Under the pieces are notes generated by a model. The model was not told where the DNA came from. It saw only the letters and a program-made list of their open reading frames with translations, and did no database searches. The position numbers were made by a program, and so were the translations under genes. Positions 1-11,250 of a DNA stretch of 64,000 nucleotides are shown piece after piece. How positions within the stretch are numbered: the first letter of the stretch is position 1; the number at the start of each line of letters is the position of its first letter. Source of the DNA: Prochilodus magdalenae (taxonomy: Eukaryota; Chordata; Actinopteri; Characiformes; Prochilodontidae). Location of the stretch: contig JAMWET010005459.1 of assembly GCA_024036415.1 (NCBI GenBank), positions 86,001-150,000 on the forward strand, written 5' to 3'.

Positions 1-41
1 AGAGAGAGAGAGAGATAAAGAGAAAGAGAGAGAGAAAGAGT

Positions 42-83
<42 letters not shown>

Positions 84-125
84 GGGAATGGGAGAGTGAG
101 AGAGAGAGAAAGAGTGAGGGAATGA

Positions 126-161
<36 letters not shown>
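1..161. repeat. (GA)n microsatellite
   Basis: Almost pure purine GA dinucleotide repeat with scattered interruptions, continuing beyond the left edge of the window. Confidence 0.95.
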
Positions 162-166
<5 letters not shown>

Positions 167-1749
167 CAAGCATATTGTTTGGGCTAAAACCACAGTGTGT
201 CTTAAATTTAAAGGTGCCAGGAGTTATTTGGGTGCTATAGTAGAATCATTGTTGGCTCCCTAAAACAGAGGTCCCCAGGTTCCCAATAGGGACTAGTGGA
301 TGAGGGACACAGACTAGTTGACTAGTTGACTTTACTGCTCATCATTCATGTTTTGAGCTCCATGTGGACCATTTTCTGATCACGTGAATATGATACTAAC
401 TACATGGATACTTCAGAGAACCCAACAGTTGAGGAGTGTACTTCTTTCAGGGTCCGTATCTCTGGTTTCCTGAAGGTCAGCAGTGCTAGCAAAGGCTTGC
501 TGGAAAGGGGACCTCTGTACTGACCTTTTAAAGATCAGATACTGAACATTTTTAGCTCTGTTTTCCAAGAGACTGCAACAAAAAGTCATGAGTTGTTGGA
601 GAGCGGGTATAGCACGCTAGAATTCTGCCCAGTTTGAAGTCAGGTCCTCTGGTGTTCACCAAGTTATGGTGCTTTAAATTTGTCTGGTTCTCAAAGGCCT
701 CTGCCTCAGGCCTGCTTCTCAGCACAGTCACGAAGTTGGATAAAATTTTTTAAGATCCTGGGGTCCATATCTCTGCATTCATGTAGGCTCGAAATGCAAT
801 CAAACTGTGGAATTTGGCTTCGTTTTCAAAGTTGGATTTTCTAAGTTGGACACAATCTGAGATGTCTTAATATTAGGATGCACGAGGACACAAACCCAAG
901 ACAAGTTTCCAACTTGATGGGCCTTCCAGACAATCTATAGATTAAATGTTTGTTGCCATATGTCTAATGATCATTTAGGAATTATTTCGAAGAGCAAATG
1001 CTTTGTACGTAGGGAATTACTTTCATGGCACCACAAGCCTTGGCCACCTCTCCCCACTTCTGTTTCAGTGTTCCTCATTTTCTCTTTTTCACTCTGCTCA
1101 CAGAACCGACAGAGCTCTCATCAAAAACTCACTCACACCAGGAAACCACTTACCAAAAATCCAATTACCGAATCCGCGGGATTATAAGAATGCATTCTGG
1201 AGGTTTTAGATGCTCCGCTAGCACAGTTTGGGACTTTATGGGAACAGGATGAAAGAACTTGTGAAAGACACTTGCAGTTCACACAAAGTGAAGACAAAAA
1301 GTAAAGTAAAAAGGTACATTGTTATTTTTAAAGACCAAGCCCTGCTGATTGGTTCATACAAGCTATAGCAATACTTGTAACTTAAGAATTCAGCCAGTTT
1401 ATTGTCTAGACAATGTAATAACTGTAATACATGTGTAATAACAATGTAATAATAATGTAATTAGTCTAAGGCTGTGAAATTCTTAGTAATTTAAATGATA
1501 AATTTCATCTTAAAATGTATAACACTGCTTCTATTCCATTTCTGCACAGCAATAGAAATAATTTGGTAATTTTCCATCGTTTAATAACCCCATAAGAAAT
1601 CAAGACCTACCAATTGGTTAAAACAAGCCATAGCTATACCTTACATTATTAACATCTTAATAAACCATAAATGGCATATAAACCAATTATGTATTTGCCC
1701 CAGGATGCTCCTTCCTGCACAGTGTCAGCATTTGTGTATGAATCTAAAA
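162..1749. other. Non-coding stretch, no gene recognised
   Basis: No exon-like ORF or known protein motif is visible. About 214-370 matches a second copy near 3880-4020 (described separately). The part from about 1260 is AT-rich. Open frames near 960-1250 overlap one another in three frames and resemble no protein I know. Confidence 0.6.
214..370 (+). repeat. Dispersed repeat R1, copy 1
   Basis: Shares a block of about 130-150 bp with 3880-4020 in the same orientation. Common words include 'gggtgctatagtagaatc', 'gactagttgac' and 'cattttctga'. The family is unknown to me. The two copies lie on either side of the nested Tc1/hAT region. Confidence 0.6.
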
Positions 1750-3848
1750 GGTCATATTAGAATATTATGACCACCTACCTAATGACCCCTGGCTTGGATG
1801 ACACTATTGAGACATTGTGGCATGGACTGTAGTAGGTGGTGGAATAGTATCCAGAAGCACTCATGCCCATTCCAACTGCAGCACAGCACTGAGGTCCTTC
1901 AGATTGTGTGGTTGTGGGTCAACATGGTGAATCTGGATTTTGATCACATGAGTTAGCAGACCAGTGAGGGACACTAAAGTCACTGGCATGCCCCTGAAAC
2001 TACTCATGCACAGCCATTACACAGTGAGGCGTAATGACACGTTATCCTTACCATTAGGGAAGAACGTCGACATGTATGTGTGCATATGCCATGATTGCCA
2101 AGTACCTGCTGCCACTCAGAGACCCATGCTGTGGTTATAGTGGTCCAAGATCATGTCAGAAAAACACATTCTGGGCACATTTGGCCCACACTGGAGGAGG
2201 TTGTCATGTGTCTGGCAGTGTATATGCCATCAACCTTCCACTTTATGCAGTACATACCTGGATACCTGGATTTTCCAATCCTCCAGTGTCCAATTACAGG
2301 ACTCGGTAGGGCAAACCAGAGGAAACGTTGATGATGAACCTCACATTGTTCCCTTAATGATGATACCTAACACTTTCCTGAGTCTCTGTCTTCATTATAG
2401 AGGGTTAACTTGCTCACTGTTTACCGTTGATTGCACTGTACCACTTGCTGGAGTCATCATTCCCAACTGACATCAAAGGCCTGTGGAGTACCACTGTTAT
2501 GCCATTGGCAGGGATTCATGTGCAAGACGTCCATTCTTGGTACATCTTCACTATAGTGGCTGCAGATCTTACCATGAAGTTTCTGAGATGCTACTCTATT
2601 GTCATGTAGTTTTGGCATCAATCAAATCACGTGCCATGATAATCATTTTGCACTCTGGTTTAAGTGTATCTGCTTATTCATACTTGCAGCAAACCTTGTC
2701 AAATGGGTTCTGTAACATCCTGTGCTGAGTAGGGCTGTACCTGACTGATCGGATTCGTCATCCTGGTCGACGATTCGACTATTTGTTCACGTTTTTTCTC
2801 CATGTACATTATCTAGTAATCAGTAAATCAGTCTGCATACGGTTCAGATCTGATCTCCTCATTTAGAAAGTCAGCAGAGTCACAGGAACATGTTTGAACT
2901 AAAAGAGGCGGGGCTTATGATGATCGATCTGAACTGGAGCCTTTAATTATAGAATACAGCGTCGGGCAGCAGCGCGTACTTATGCTAAACATTAGCGCTA
3001 TAAGCTTATAGTCTTTTTAATTTCACTTCTAACAGCTTCTTCAGTAGGAGGACCCTTCGTCTTTCATCTCTCATAAATAATGAACTGCTATATAAAACCA
3101 GATTAGTCCATATTTAAATTATTTATAGATGAAATGAGGAATGGCAGACCCGAAACTGTTTATTATATTACCCGCGCTGAAATAATTATTTCTCGTTTAT
3201 CAGCAGGCGTATTAGTGACTGTACTTATCTTTATATAAAGATAATCTCAGCTGTAGACGAATAAATAAACATATCTGTAATTTAGGTTCTAAAATAAGGA
3301 AGTTATAATAAAACAAACGTCTATGGTCCGTTTTTCCTTCACCGCAAACAGCCGTTATGTCTAAACCGAAAGTCAGCTCACTCGTTTGAAGCAGTGTTGG
3401 ATGTCTGACTGAATGACGAGCAGAATTCGGTTTCATTTGTTCAGATTCTCTTCTTCAAAACCTCCTCCAGACTTTTTCTGAGACGTCGTTGCCCCCAGTG
3501 TTTCTCAGCTTCACGGCTTCCTTAGCGGTGAAGGTGCTGATGACCGCCAGCGCATGTAGTCACGTGGATTAAATATTTTAGCAAGGATACGTCACATACC
3601 AGCTAGACCTTTAATATATATTTATTATTCCCCTTTTAATAATTATTAAAATGTCTTTTTACATTCTTAAAGTTCTTATGCATTTTTGTAAGCTTTAGTC
3701 TGTTTTACGGGGGTCACTGTTGTCAGTCGACTTGAAGGGTCTCAGTCGACTTAAAGGGTCGCCGACTGACGATTCCAATCGTCGACTTCTAGAGGGCAGC
3801 CCTAGTGCTGAGTTTATTCCACACCAATAATTATAATATTGTGGTACT
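1750..3848 (-). mobile_element. Degenerate Tc1/mariner-like element split by a hAT MITE
   Basis: The left edge 'attatgaccacctacctaat' matches the terminal region of a common fish Tc1-like family whose transposase reads leftward. Text such as 'gtggcatggactg' fits that family's antisense strand. The right edge after the hAT insertion (about 3813-3848) again carries a TA-rich terminus. The interior is very decayed; no open transposase remains and I cannot point to catalytic residues. The alternative is an unrelated old repeat with a similar end. Confidence 0.45.
2730..3804. mobile_element. Non-autonomous hAT transposon with 8-bp TSD
   Basis: The termini are inverted: TAGGGCTG at 2730 and CAGCCCTA ending at 3804. 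The element is flanked by a perfect 8-bp direct repeat GTGCTGAG (2722-2729 and 3805-3812), the target-site length of hAT transposons. It is 1,075 bp long with no ORF resembling a hAT transposase (no BED finger or RNase-H block). The subterminal region near 3728-3790 repeats 'cagtcgactt'-type words, as expected of transposase-binding sites. It sits inside the decayed Tc1-like sequence. Seen: TIR and TSD. Inferred: mobilisation in trans. Confidence 0.9.
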
Positions 3849-3879
3849 GAGTGTGTACATCCAGCAATTGCACAAAAAG

Positions 3880-4020
3880 AGCTACTTGGGTGCTATAGTA
3901 GAATCCCAGGTGGTTCCCTAACGTGAGGGTTTCCACTGGTCGACTAGTTGACCTTACTGCTTTTCTCAGCAATGAGGCTTTCAGCTCGACGTAAATCATT
4001 TTCTGACCACGAGATTTTGA
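3880..4020 (+). repeat. Dispersed repeat R1, copy 2
   Basis: Second copy of the block at 214-370, same orientation, with many substitutions and small indels. Confidence 0.6.
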
Positions 4021-4966
4021 AATCACACCATCTTCTGTTATATAGATGTTTTAGTGAACTGTTATTCTATTCTATTGAAAAGAGAGTCTTCTCTTCTTCA
4101 CCAAAAATGACATGCATGTTTGAACCCAGCTGTCCGTTAAACACTCTTGTATGAAGAAGACGAGGAAGGGAGATGGGGAATCCGACTTGCCACCAGAAAT
4201 GACATGGACTCCCCTCCACTCTTTGAGGAGAGTGATAAACGGTTGCTGACAGGCTAGCATTAAAATGATATGGTATGTTGGCTTTTATCAGTCCATGGAA
4301 ACATAACCATTCTGGGTAGATGTTATCAAATAGCCATATCCTGGAATCTAATATCTGGAAACATTTGGTATGCATGACAGCCCACCCACTTCCCCCAACA
4401 ATGAATCCTAAAATATGCAATTCATTTGCAATCAGGGGGCAGCATATGGCAGTGCCATGTCCGTTTCTCAGACGGATGAATTGCTTCAGAACAGAAGATA
4501 TTGTAAAGCTTGCGTTCAGGGGGAGTCTTTATTTGTTTGGTGCTCTTCCCTGATTTTATTTATTCTATTTGAATAATATATTCATGGGAACTGCCGAGTG
4601 TGGCGTCCAGGTTTGAGAGCTGGCCTGTCTGTGCTCTGATTGTTTTTGTTGTAAGGCTTCCATTGTTTCCAGTTCAGTTCAGACTGTGAATTATTTGGCA
4701 GATTCGCACCAAAGCGGCATTCTTGGGTCGTGGCTCTCTGCCTCGGTTCGAAGTAAAGTTTCTTAATCTGTAAAGCTTGCGTTTTTATTCCACATGCCAG
4801 AGATGTGCAATTTATGAAGCTGCAGATTGCAAAACACACCATGACAGAAAATAGCCCATAGCAAAATACAGGGAATTAGCAGCAGACATGACGGATGCCA
4901 GAGGAATGAGCAGGCTATGTACTACTGGAGCCCAAACTTAACTTTTATCATTTTGACACTCTACAA
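4021..4966. other. Non-coding stretch, nothing recognised
   Basis: No gene, RNA or repeat family recognised. A 117-codon minus-strand open frame near 4067-4420 shows no motif or family resemblance. Confidence 0.5.
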
Positions 4967-4972
4967 TGAGGG

Positions 4973-6167
4973 TATGGAGGACCGGATCTGCCAATATTAA
5001 AAATAAATAAATAAAAGACTTAATAATAAATAAAATTAACATTTAAATAAAAATAACTAGAATTTGTATATATTGCTTGCTTTGATTTTATTTATACGCT
5101 TATTTCCTTTTCTTGCATTTATATAGTCCTCATTTAGTTTATTCTTGTACTGTTTATTAATATTTTATTAATGTCTCCCTTCATTTTATATATATTTTCT
5201 GCATATATTATTGAAACATGGCAATTTTAAAATCTATTTATTGAATACATATTATTTTTACATAAAATATAATTTAATTATACATTTAATTATTTGTAAT
5301 CTTTTTTATTAATAATTAATTAATTAATTTCTGCTTTTCTTCTTTCATATGATAATGAGGAGGCGTGTTTTTCATGTTCAGGCTTAGCAATCAAGTGCAG
5401 AACGACAGGAGTTGATTTCGAGCAGAGCTATGTAGCTTGGCTATGCGTTCGGGTGAAAGACTCCGAGAGGACAAATGTCGGGGCGCAGGTCGGTGTCGGA
5501 TCTGCTCAGAGAGGCAGCTTCCAGGTGTTGCATGATCTGAATTTAGCAGGGAAAGACGATGAACTACCTCCTCCAAATTTGTGAACACTATGGGGTCGAT
5601 CTCTGTATCAGAAGATGTAGCATAATGGAACAAACTGTCAGCCACAGCCTCCACCCGAAAGAGTAAATAATCTGCACTTGCATTTTCAGCAGGGTCAGCT
5701 AAGAGTCTCAGGTCTCTTGCTACCTGTTGCCTGTAAGCAGACATTAGTGCACCATGTTGTTCATAGTTACTGCTGATGGAGCAAGACATGTACAATCGAT
5801 CTACGGTATCTGCTGTCAATCAACCAATAGGAATGTTAAGACACACTGATGTCATGGATTGACAGCCCCTTTATTACCATAAGGGTAAGGAAAAACAAAA
5901 ATAAATAAATAAATGAATTTATTAATAAATAATTAGGTAAATACATTAATTTAAAATAAAAATGTTCATTAAGTAACACAAATAACAAAATAAATACACA
6001 TTACACATTTATTTAAGTTTTTTATTTATTGATATACTTATTTCTATGCTTATTTATTTATTTTTAGATTTACCATCATTATTTCTTTACCATTTTAATT
6101 TAAGTATTAGTGTTTTATTTATTTATTTATTTATTTATTTTTATTTTGGCAGATTCGGTCCTCCATA
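4973..6167. mobile_element. TIR DNA transposon, possibly IS3EU-like
   Basis: The left end TATGGAGGACCGGATCTGCC (4973) is mirrored by GGCAGATTCGGTCCTCCATA ending at 6167: 19 of 20 bases, followed on both inner sides by long (AAAT)n-rich arms. The flanks carry TGAGGG at 4967-4972 and 6168-6173, extendable to TGAGGGTA if the terminal TA is counted as target. The length is 1,195 bp with one ORF (5391-5819, minus). Termini starting TA(T/C)GG with a 6-bp duplication suggest the IS3EU-type group to me, but that is from memory. The TIR and TSD are certain; the superfamily is not. Confidence 0.85.
5391..5819 (-). CDS. ORF inside the TIR element, unknown product
   Basis: An uninterrupted 142-codon frame, the only sizeable one in the 1.2-kb element, centrally placed and reading right to left. 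It looks helical and acidic in the middle (DTEIDPIVFTNLEEVVHRLS) with a basic, Ser/Arg-rich tail. There is no zinc finger, DDE block or membrane segment. I tentatively compare it with the N-terminal helical region that precedes the integrase core in fish integrase-like transposases. If so, the catalytic core is deleted here. It could equally be a captured fragment or a chance frame. No splice or promoter signals were assessed. Confidence 0.35.
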   Translation of the reverse strand: MTADTVDRLYMSCSISSNYEQHGALMSAYRQQVARDLRLLADPAENASADYLLFRVEAVADSLFHYATSSDTEIDPIVFTNLEEVVHRLSLLNSDHATPGSCLSEQIRHRPAPRHLSSRSLSPERIAKLHSSARNQLLSFCT

Positions 6168-6337
6168 TGAGGGTACGTGTTATAAGACAGTAATAAACAC
6201 TCCATTACATAGTAGTTAACTAATGTAGCAATTAACTAATGTTAGAAATAAGGAACAACATCACGTTAGATGTTTATCAGTAGTTTATCAGCCTTACTAA
6301 ATGCTAAGCTAATGTCTTTATCCCATATAAATAGCAC

Positions 6338-6970
6338 CTAGGAATAGTAATCCCACACCATAGGAAGTGTGGGATTGCAGTGCAATTGGGAGGGAAGGTA
6401 AAGGTTACCAGGAACTATAAATGACAACAGGAACAGGACAAACGCGAGACTCGTCACTGAAGATGACCCGCTGACCTTCTGGGTCACTCCATGACAGTCT
6501 GACATGACACCACTGCAGTAACTGGTTACACTGATACGGTGTAAAAGGCAGTCATCATAGCATAATGTACTCCTGTGTTCTGCAGCCATCTGCCAATGGT
6601 GCTGGCACTAACCGGATAACTCATGGAGGGCATTGTCAGGCCGTCTCAGGAGGGGCACGCCTGGGACACTTCTCATGCCGGCCACCAGAGGTCCAACTCA
6701 CCGGAGTTCTGAGGTTTTCGCGGCGGCTCCCTCTCACCAAGCCCCTCCTGTTGGTCCAATAAAGCCTACCATGGAACCGACACCTGTGTCTGGTCTGCCA
6801 CCATTACAGCATTACTGCTCACTGAATGAGTCAGTCCGGTACATTGATGACATCTATGCTCACTCATGTCATATGTGCAGCATGGAACTTGAATCATTGG
6901 CATGTCCCATTATGTCAAACCTACCCACCAAAATTCATTCCTGTCGGTGGATTCCTTCTGGGTGCAGCTG
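6338..6970 (-). mobile_element. Tc1-like MITE family A, copy A1 (interrupted by an LTR)
   Basis: Family A is defined by terminal 'TGCACCCAGAAGGAA' words and by pieces of a Tc1 transposase. The right end 'ccttctgggtgcagct' and the left end near 'aagtgtgggattgcagtg' are both present. Read on the minus strand, the middle carries the remnant around 'ctgccaatggtgctggcact', corresponding to the SASTIGRRL-type helix of arthropod/fish Tc1 transposases. A 175-bp LTR with its own TSD splits the copy at 6634-6808. No continuous frame remains. Confidence 0.75.
6634..6808 (+). mobile_element. Miniature solo LTR (175 bp)
   Basis: Begins TGTCAGG and ends CCATTACA, so it has canonical TG...CA ends. It is flanked by the 4-bp duplication GCAT (6630-6633 and 6809-6812). 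Removing it with one GCAT copy restores the surrounding family A sequence. It contains an AATAAA-type signal (ccaataaagcc, about 6757-6767). There is no internal region, so it is a solo LTR or a TRIM-like remnant left by recombination between LTRs. Orientation is inferred from the polyadenylation signal. Confidence 0.8.
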
Positions 6971-7174
6971 AAAGACTGCTCCACGTTCAGACCCTCCCTC
7001 AGGAACAAACTCCCCCCATAGAACACACTAATAGACATTAGCCTGTCTTCTGTGGCCTGTAGGTGGAGCTGTTCAGCAGAGATGGATAAACATGATTTGC
7101 TCTGTATTTGATATGGTATGTCTTGTAGCACCACCCAAGGGGGTCTCGAAAGCCCCCTACGGATAACTGGTTAA

Positions 7175-7292
7175 TGTGCAAGAACAGATGAGCTACGTAT
7201 ACTGTATACTAGCAAGTTGGAGCAACAAGGGAGGGACTAATGTAGTGACCAGTAGGTGTACACTCAGTATAGACAGTGAGTATATACCAGAA
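7175..7292 (+). repeat. Fragment of dispersed repeat C
   Basis: Contains 'gatgagctacgtatactgta', then 'gagcaacaagg' and 'gacagtgagta', in the same order as the better preserved copy at 13548-13765. Confidence 0.5.
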
Positions 7293-7675
7293 TGTCTCTC
7301 TCTCTCTCTTTCCCCCTCTCTCTCGCTCTTCTTCCTCCCTCCTGTTATGTTTACTCATTATAAAGAGGTGATGTTAATGCCCCGGCAGCTAGTAGCCTCC
7401 TCTCTCTCTGTCTCTGCGCTAAAGCTCTTTCACACTGGCCTGTCGCTCTGGGCTGAGGCAGAGTTGGGCCGGTGTGTGTGTTTAGGCTCTGGCAGGCGGA
7501 GAGCAGACCCCCAGGGTGGACTTACTCTGCCTCTCTGTCTCCTCAGAGCGTGAGCTCTGTGTATTTACTGATATTAGTGGAAGTGCTGAGGGCAGGAGGG
7601 AGGAGGCCGGCTATTTTTACCAGCAGGCTGCTGTCTTTGCCCGGTCTGAGCTCGTCCCTGCCCTACACCCTCACC
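7293..7675. other. Non-coding stretch with a short CT repeat
   Basis: A short (CT)n run at 7293-7325, then moderately GC-rich unique sequence without a recognisable exon. Confidence 0.5.
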
Positions 7676-7676
7676 C

Positions 7677-7695
7677 CTGTGTGTGTGTGTGTGTG

Positions 7696-7731
<36 letters not shown>
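7677..7731. repeat. (GT)n microsatellite
   Basis: Two GT runs separated by a short GTAG interruption. Confidence 0.95.
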
Positions 7732-7732
<1 letters not shown>

Positions 7733-7744
7733 GGTAGTATCACA

Positions 7745-8416
7745 CACTGCCTTGATGAGATCAAGAGTCCTCTTTCTATCTCCCTTTCTCTCTCTCTTTC
7801 TTTTTAACTTCTCTCTCTCGCTCTCTTATCCTCTTTATCTCTGTCTCCCGTTCTACCTCTCTCATTCTCTTTACACTCTACCTTTCTCTCCCCATCTCTC
7901 TCTGTTCCTCCCTCCTTTCCTCTCTCTGTTTCTGTCTACCTGTGTTATTCCCTTAACCCGTGTTCCACACCCACTCCTTTTTCATCCTTGTTCTCTTTCT
8001 GTCTTTTCCCATCCCTCTTTCTACTTCTCTTTCTGTCTCTTCCACTGAATCTCTCTGTTATCCCCTTACACCTCTACTCTTTTCCCTCTCTCAAACATCA
8101 ATCCTTGCTCTCTCGCTCTCTCCCTCTCTCATTAACTTAATCTCTTGCTTTCTCTTCTTTTCTCACATTCTCTCTGTCCTTTTCTCTTGTTTTTCTCTTT
8201 CTGTCATTTAGTTTGTCTTATTATTCTGTCACTCTCACTAAGTCTCCTTCCCCTCTCCTTTTCTTTCTTTCCCTGTCACCTTCTCTGTTTCTCCATTCAC
8301 ATCCTTTGTCTCTCTCGCTCTCTTTTCTTTCTCCTGATTCCTGTACCTCTTTGTTTCCTCCTTTTTTAACTCATTCTTTTTCCTTTCTCCCCCTTTCTTT
8401 CTTTCTTTCTTTTCTT

Positions 8417-8461
<45 letters not shown>

Positions 8462-9096
8462 CTCTCTGCCTCTCTTTCTCTCTCACCCTCTTCTTGCTTC
8501 TTTTATATTTTGACCCTTTTCTCGATTTTGTCCCCCTGTCTGTTGCTCTTTCACTCATACCTCATCTCTCTTTCTCTCTCGTCCATTTAACCTCTCTCCC
8601 TCCTGCCCCCTTTTTCTTCCACACGGTCACTCAAACTTTCTTTTTCCCTCTCTCATTCTGTCCCTCTTTTCTGCTCTGCCTTTCCTTTTTCCATCAGCTT
8701 CTCTCTTTCTCTTCATTTCTCTTGCCTCCTGTTCCTCTGTTTCTTCCTTTCCCACCTCCATGTCTCCCTCTTGCTCTCTTCCATTTACCCTTTCTCTGTC
8801 TCTCCCTCTTACCCCCTTTCTTTTGCTTCTTGGCTTCTCCTTCTCTGTCTTTCTCCCATTTTCATTCATGCACTCACTCTTTTTAGCTTTGCCAGTCTCT
8901 CTCACTTTCTCTCTTTCTTTTTCCCTGCACCTTCTCTCTCTTTCTTTTGCTTTCTTTTCCTCTCTGTTTCGTCTTTTGCCTCGTACCCTTCATCTCCTCT
9001 TTTTACTCTTTCTACTTGTCATTTGTCTCTCTTGCTGGTTTTCCCTCTCTTATTGTTTATCCCTCACCATGCATCTTTCTTTCATTCTTTTTTATT

Positions 9097-9137
<41 letters not shown>

Positions 9138-9150
9138 TGTTTATTCAGTT
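7745..9150. repeat. Polypyrimidine tract, about 1.4 kb
   Basis: Nearly all C and T on the plus strand for about 1,400 bp, made of imperfect CT, CTTT and TCCC words with purer (CT)n runs at about 8420-8454 and 9101-9136. The Ser/Leu/Phe-rich open frames here, and Arg/Glu/Lys-rich frames on the other strand, are products of composition and not genes. Such tracts can adopt triplex (H-DNA) structures; that is a property of the class, not something shown here. Confidence 0.95.
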
Positions 9151-9154
9151 TAGG

Positions 9155-10188
9155 TGATGCTAAATCTCCAGATTCAGATTTCCACATACACAGTGCCCCC
9201 TAGCCCACCTCCTTGTCTAGTCGGAAGGTCGAACCTGAAACACACACACACAGAAACGGCAGGCTGGAGCTGTAGCACCACTGCTTCTGCCTCTGAGCTA
9301 TTTTAAGCCTTTTGCTTTATGTGCTTCAATTTGGCTGAGCTTTGCACGGCAAATGAACGCCGCCGCTTGGCCTTTAAATAGGCTCCTGCTCGGCCTGAGC
9401 ATGAAAAGAAAATCCATTCATACAGCCAGTGATATATAGTCCTCATTGACATTGCAGTGCTAATGCAGGGGTGTGATTTCTCCCCTTCTCAGCCACAGAG
9501 GAACATGGCGATTGTGGCAGAGAGTAAAATGCTCAATCAAACCCCCTCTCTTTGTATCTCCTTCTATCTTGTAGTCTCTTCCCATCCGTCTATCTCGCCG
9601 TATCCTCACCAGATTCTAGTGTCTCATTCACGCTTAATGTGTCTCTTCAGCTCTCCTTCTTTCCATCTCTGTCCCCCAGCAAAGCGTCTACTCATTCCTC
9701 TTTCGAGATCTGTTTGTATTGATTCACGCTTGTAGCCTCCGCTTCTGTTTGTTCCCCTCATCTGTCTCTCTTTCCCCACTTTCCTTCTTTTTCCTCCCAG
9801 TTCAGTGCAGCAAAGTGACCTGGAATAACCTGTTCCTGCTGGTACATGGGAGAAGAGCTCAACGCTGGAAAGGGGTGGAGCCTGAAAACAAAAAGTGATG
9901 TCTATGCATGACTTCCCATTTTGCGGAATGACTACACACAGTTTACTCACTGGTCACCTACCTTGCTGTGGCTGCACCATCTATGCTAATCAGTGGTCCT
10001 ATGAGTGGTCAGTTTCAGACCACAGAGCTGTTCTCAGGGCTGGATATCCAGTGGTAGTAGACCTTTAACCTAGCCGACCTACACCCGGCTGGGAATGGAC
10101 CACTACCTAATGCCAATCTCAGATACACAATGTTTTGTCATTTACGATTGTCACTATGTTGGATTAGGCAATCATAGTGCCATAAATC
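9155..10188. other. Unique sequence, candidate conserved non-coding part near 9290-9470
   Basis: No coding exon seen. The segment around 9290-9470 is free of recognisable repeats and compositionally balanced ('cctttaaataggctcctgct', 'gacattgcagtgctaatgca'). It reads like constrained developmental non-coding DNA, but conservation cannot be tested here. Confidence 0.3.
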
Positions 10189-10696
10189 CCTATGGGAATT
10201 TTCCAGTTGTCGTTCACGTCCTTATGCAAGTTCATAGGTGGTATGGTGGGCAAGAGCATGTATTGGTGTACCTGATCTGGAAGTCAGTTGAGAGTGCCTT
10301 CCACATGGATAAGTGGGCCCAGAGAATGCCACAAAAATGGCATTCAAAAATGGCATTCCTATGCTCTGCCCACCCCTGAAAGTAGGGAATGGTCATAATA
10401 ATGTAACTCGACTGGGCAAATGTATTTCTTAACATCCATGGCAACATAAAAGATGCAAGGAAGTCCTTATAAGTCCCCATGGGAATTTTCCAGTTGTCCT
10501 TATGCAAGCTCATGGGTGGTTTGGTCGCCAGGAGGGTCAAGAAACTGGCAATCATGGCTTTAAACATGCCATGTGGGTTAAACTGTGGTGGTTGTGGGCT
10601 CTTATCTTGTAGCTGCTGTAATCAGCACCTAGCTCTTAGTATTTTGGAAGCTTCCTTGTAACACTGCTTAGTGGTGCAGCACTGTTAATACCTGCA

Positions 10697-10995
10697 CAAA
10701 CACAACAAACAGCTGTGATGGGGTTTGACATGGACTGGACAGGTTTCTGGATGTAGGCCACATCAATGTTCAGACACTCTCGCATCCGGGAATTGCACAT
10801 TTGCGCGGGGTTTGGTGGATGCCTTCCCTGGCACAATCCTGAGGAGAGTTTCCTGTAGACTGGGATTTGTGCCACTGCTGGTAGACCCGTATGAGCATAC
10901 GCTTCCATACACCTGCAGATTCAGCTACTTCCACATGGATTGAGACATTCACTGCACTGTAGCACCTCTTCTCCATCTATGAATCCCATCACTCA
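10697..10995 (-). mobile_element. Tc1-like MITE family B, copy B1
   Basis: On the minus strand it reads through 'tacacctgcagattcagcta' reversed, the helix-turn-helix region described under copy B2, then 'ggccacatcaatgttcagac', which is shared with B4 and B5. No intact frame. It ends near a (CAT)n stretch at 11018-11042. Confidence 0.65.
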
Positions 10996-11059
10996 CACTC
11001 CACAGATATATATACCCCATCATCATCATGCATCATCATCATGGCACGGCTGCTGGAGG

Positions 11060-11250
11060 GAGTGTGGGGTAGGATTGAACACGACGATCAAGGTGGTCCC
11101 ACAGATGCTTATTTGGGTTAAAGCCTTGGGTATTAGGTGGCTGGAGGACTGCTTGGAAGTCTTGGTCAAGCTTTTCCAATCAGTGTTGGCCGTTTCTAGC
11201 AGTGTGTTGCATTGTCTTGCTGGAAGAACCCATGCGGCCCAGGGAAGACA
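11060..11250 (-). mobile_element. Decayed Tc1-like fragment
   Basis: Antisense phrases 'ggtggtcccacagatgctta' and 'cttggtcaagcttttccaat', followed by 'tgttgcattgtcttgctgga', match the antisense of Tc1-like transposase genes (the region before the catalytic D/E block). Only this short piece is recognisable. Confidence 0.5.

Noticed and set aside
7676..9203. Several overlapping frames of 75-147 codons
   Set aside because: All arise in the polypyrimidine tract on both strands and have repeat-driven composition.
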